Shown here in pieces: positions 63,285 to 64,000 of a stretch of 64,000 nucleotides of DNA; the stretch's first letter is position 1, and each line of letters begins with the position of its first letter. The DNA lies in the IMG/VR virus record IMGVR_UViG_3300032331_002448, positions 1 through 64,000 of that record. One strand, written 5' to 3'. The position numbers and the translations under genes are program-made. This DNA is from a virus. The notes under the pieces are model-generated. The model was not told the origin of the DNA and did not search any database. It was given only the letters and a program-made list of their open reading frames with translations.

Positions 63285-63776
63285 ATGGAAGCAAAAGAAC
63301 TTGAAGACGCTCCAGGGTATTGTATTTATCCTGACGGAAAACTTTGGTCTAAAAAAACAAATAAATTTTTAAAAGATCAAAGAGGCGGTTACAAAGGCGA
63401 ATACAGAAAATTTTCATTATGGGTAAACGGTAAATACATTAATAAGTATGTTCACGTTTTAGTTATGAATTATTTTGGCCCAATAAAACCAAGCATTAAT
63501 CATGAAATTAATCATATTGACAGTAATAAGTTTAACAATACATTAAACAATTTGGAGTGGGTAACTTCTTCCGAAAATACAAAACACGGAGTAAAAAACG
63601 GTTTATTTAGCCGCGTTCAATTATCTATTGAAGAAGTAAAAGAAATTAAAAACATGTTTAAGAATACTCCAGATTATTATGGAAAAGTTGCAAGCATTTC
63701 CAAAATGTACGGAGTTTCTTATCACGTTATTTCACAAATTAAACATAATAAAAACTGGAGTTATGTCGAAATTTGA
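63285..63776 (+). CDS. HNH homing endonuclease behind the polymerase gene
   Basis: 163 residues. A NUMOD4-like start (DAPGYCIYPDGKLWSKKTNK), the HNH core (VHVLVMNYFG…HEINHIDSNKFNNTLNNLEWVTSSEN) and an HTH end (ASISKMYGVSYHVISQIKHN, W). 4 nt after polA; free-standing HNH genes commonly sit beside the gene they target. I looked for a repeated polA terminus after it, as found at terL, and saw none. Confidence 0.88.
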   Translation: MEAKELEDAPGYCIYPDGKLWSKKTNKFLKDQRGGYKGEYRKFSLWVNGKYINKYVHVLVMNYFGPIKPSINHEINHIDSNKFNNTLNNLEWVTSSENTKHGVKNGLFSRVQLSIEEVKEIKNMFKNTPDYYGKVASISKMYGVSYHVISQIKHNKNWSYVEI

Positions 63777-63825
63777 TGTCCATTAATAAAAAGTTTAAGT
63801 ATTGACAAAAAGTTTATTGATTTAA

Positions 63826-63853
63826 TTGCCATCCTACAAAAACCCTGTACACT
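63826..63853 (+). promoter_or_regulatory. Candidate promoter
   Basis: TTGCCA (63826-63831) and TACACT (63848-63853) with 16-nt spacing, 22 nt before the ATG of the last gene. Same -10 form as the candidate at 54017. Moderate sequence match only. Confidence 0.45.
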
Positions 63854-63874
63854 GTTCTGGTCCTCCAGGCTTTT

Positions 63875-64000
63875 ATGGAACCGCAGCGCATCTCTGAGAT
63901 CAAAGCGTCCTTGCTCAACATGGGAACGGACGAGCTTCAAACGATGAGCGACAATCTTAGTGATCTCATTTCAGTCTTGATGACTCGCCAAGTGGCTGTT
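63875..64000 (+). CDS. Start of a gene running out of the window
   Basis: 42 residues from ATG 63875, open to the window end (MEPQRISEIKASLLNMGTDE…). Helical and acidic. The product cannot be told from this fragment. Preceded by the candidate promoter at 63826. Confidence 0.6.
   Translation, partial: MEPQRISEIKASLLNMGTDELQTMSDNLSDLISVLMTRQVAV

Noticed and set aside
63827-63841. GCCATCCTACAAA, as in the loop of family II pseudoknot copy 2
   Set aside because: Neither stem is present around it. Shared 11-mer only.
1-64000. Integrase, attachment sites or repressor for a temperate lifestyle
   Set aside because: None recognised on either strand; the window appears lytic, although genes outside it cannot be judged.

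Overview
The window reads as the genome, or most of it, of a lytic tailed phage of a (probably freshwater) cyanobacterium of the Synechococcus/Cyanobium type. The evidence is a T7-like family A DNA polymerase, ThyX, SSB, TerL, portal, major capsid protein, cyanophage-type tail fibres, three tRNAs, an NblA-like phycobilisome-degradation protein, a Dps-like ferritin, a 2OG-Fe(II) oxygenase, and several small proteins that I recall from cyanophages. I recognise no tail sheath, tube or tape-measure gene, so a podovirus-like particle is the best guess. No integrase or repressor was recognised.

Layout. 1-8.1 kb is mixed-strand: the 3' end of a structural gene, a Phd/YefM-like antitoxin, a degenerate Dam-type methylase, DUF1599, a lysozyme-like protein, NblA-like, 2OG oxygenase, Dps-like and an HNH endonuclease. 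8.18-8.41 kb holds tRNA-Leu, tRNA-Pro and tRNA-Thr. 8.4-42.0 kb is the late block, read leftwards on the minus strand from 42.0 kb: a 1090-residue virion protein, small ejection-type proteins, a 26 x 11-residue repeat protein, TerL with an HNH insertion, portal, overlapping scaffold, major capsid, wall hydrolases (SLT, M15-like), then tail and fibre genes. One short gene at 16.2 kb is on the opposite strand. Transcription diverges at 42.0-42.26 kb. 42.2-64 kb is the plus-strand early/middle block of about 60 mostly tiny genes, with SSB, endolysin, ArdC-like protein, several HTH, zinc-ribbon and AP2 DNA-binding proteins, ThyX, DNA polymerase and a second HNH endonuclease next to a core gene.

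The most remarkable part is 42.2-44.8 kb. Seven unrelated small genes (about 51-83 aa) and the gene after them are each preceded by an H-type pseudoknot with compensatory base changes (consensus TGCCT-n3-4-GNGG-AGAT-AGGCA-CCNC). The trailers, which begin on or next to the stop codons, are of two kinds. Five are three-way junctions containing a T-loop-like hairpin. Two are complete type II hammerhead ribozymes, at 42735-42795 and 44601-44670. The two predicted cleavage sites bracket a 1,874-nt segment carrying five of the small genes. A second pseudoknot family, TAGG-GGG-CTGCG-CAT-CCTA-TAAA-CGCAG, precedes three more genes at 47.8, 48.2 and 49.3 kb, again with covariation. Many other early genes follow intrinsic terminators, often with a TTCTTTGC box shortly before the start codon. 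The early region therefore looks like a set of small-gene cassettes controlled at the RNA level, combining self-cleavage, possible riboswitches and attenuation.

All calls come from reading the sequence and from family knowledge. No database or folding program was run, and counts are by eye.
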